From the NCBI GenBank assembly GCA_021792975.1, contig JAJYTR010000012.1, positions 1-55,346 on the forward strand: DNA of 55,346 nt, in the 5' to 3' direction. Shown one piece after another: positions 55,053-55,346 of this stretch. Below the pieces are notes generated by a model. It made no database searches and was not told where the DNA came from. It worked only from the letters and a program-made list of their open reading frames with translations. The DNA comes from Pseudomonadota bacterium. Its GTDB lineage: Bacteria > Pseudomonadota > Gammaproteobacteria > Xanthomonadales > Rhodanobacteraceae. Position 1 is the first letter of the stretch. Every line of letters starts with the position of its first letter. A program made the position numbers and the translations under genes.

Positions 55053-55211
55053 TCAATGATGCAACAAATCTCTCAGGTAGATGAGATCTTTCCCACTGAG
55101 GTGGTCGAGCGCGTCGTGCGCATGGTCTACGAGCAGTACCGTTGTCGCGTTTACCGTCACTGTCGCGCCGGACGGAAGGTCCGCTTCGTATTCCTCCGAG
55201 ATCCGTTCCAA
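55053..55211 (-). CDS. Small ORF or gene remnant upstream of the cupin gene
   Basis: A 52-codon frame with a TTG start, ending VLLVDHAHDALDHLSGKDLI followed by YLRDLLHH and a stop, 23 bp before the cupin ATG on the same strand. The frame stays open back to a TAG at 55323-55325 but has no ATG or GTG in that part, so it could also be the 3' end of a decayed gene. Low-GC like the cupin gene. No family recognised. The remaining bases to the window end show no gene. Confidence 0.3.
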   Translation of the reverse strand: MERISEEYEADLPSGATVTVNATTVLLVDHAHDALDHLSGKDLIYLRDLLHH

Positions 55212-55346
55212 TGGCGAGGTCGTCGCGGCGGAAGAGGCAACACTCGCGGTCGGCCGGTAAGTGGCCTGATAACGGTCATGTGGCAGTGTGGAACGCGCGA
55301 CACTTGACAGTACATATATGATCTAGACACAATGTGGCATGTGGAA

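Noticed and set aside
55056-55307. Plus-strand 83-codon open frame at the right edge
   Set aside because: Arg/Gly-rich translation with no ribosome binding site; the minus-strand frame in the same place looks more protein-like.

Overview
The window is GC-rich, densely packed bacterial chromosome. Its gene content and several habits (rpsF-rpsR-rplI followed by dnaB-alr, IscA/ErpA-type carriers, a MetJ-type regulator, many genes joined by ATGA/GTGA stop-start overlaps, an intergenic GGGACTC heptamer array) point to a gammaproteobacterium of the Lysobacterales/Xanthomonadales. I cannot name the genus from sequence alone.

Layout. 1-5.2 kb: the tail of an M3 peptidase, valS, then a minus-strand operon pssA - HolD-like psi subunit - rimI. 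5.3-12.7 kb: small envelope and housekeeping genes (DUF4124 protein, trxC, YbaY-like lipoprotein, N-formylglutamate amidohydrolase, dadA, a TonB-C lipoprotein, an NlpC/P60 lipoprotein, slyD, a His/Met/Lys-rich exported peptide). 12.7-16.3 kb: minus-strand asnS - can - exported EreA/ChaN-like protein. 16.4-22.6 kb: A-type Fe-S carrier, rpsF-rpsR-rplI, dnaB-alr, a PstS-like binding protein and a HAD phosphatase. 22.7-27.8 kb: M17 aminopeptidase, a repeat-rich spacer, a universal stress protein, a GFA protein, hemolysin III and an NrtR-like regulator. 27.9-33 kb: ETF-QO - ClcA on minus; amidase - AlkB on plus. 33-36.1 kb: gcvT, gcvH, gcvPA. 36.1-38.2 kb: the MetJ/histone-H1-like gene and a TonB lipoprotein. 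38.2-44.9 kb: GPP34 protein and serine hydrolase, lemA plus an M48 peptidase with a TerB-like tail, GMC oxidoreductase, CBS protein. 45-47.7 kb: arsenic operon arsR-arsI-arsC-arsB. 47.7-54.3 kb: mtgA, hslO, a GAF-GAF-GGDEF-EAL protein, ComEA, M20 peptidase. 54.3-55.3 kb: a visibly lower-GC end with a cupin gene and a small ORF.

Most unusual item. At 36396-36944 one continuous frame encodes an almost complete MetJ ribbon-helix-helix core (DNA-contact and SAM-binding regions kept) whose usual C-terminal helix is replaced by a roughly 100-residue Lys/Ala-rich histone-H1-like tail. About 150 bp upstream lie three contiguous 8-bp repeats that each match the MetJ operator (met box) at 6 of 8 positions. 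The gene sits directly after gcvT-gcvH-gcvPA, with no gcvPB in view, so a methionine/one-carbon regulator with a chromatin-like tail sits next to one-carbon genes.

Other points of interest are a candidate HolD hidden beside rimI, two TonB-C proteins with lipoboxes instead of membrane anchors, an M48-TerB fusion next to LemA, and an ars operon whose ArsR carries C-terminal cysteines spaced like the Acidithiobacillus type.
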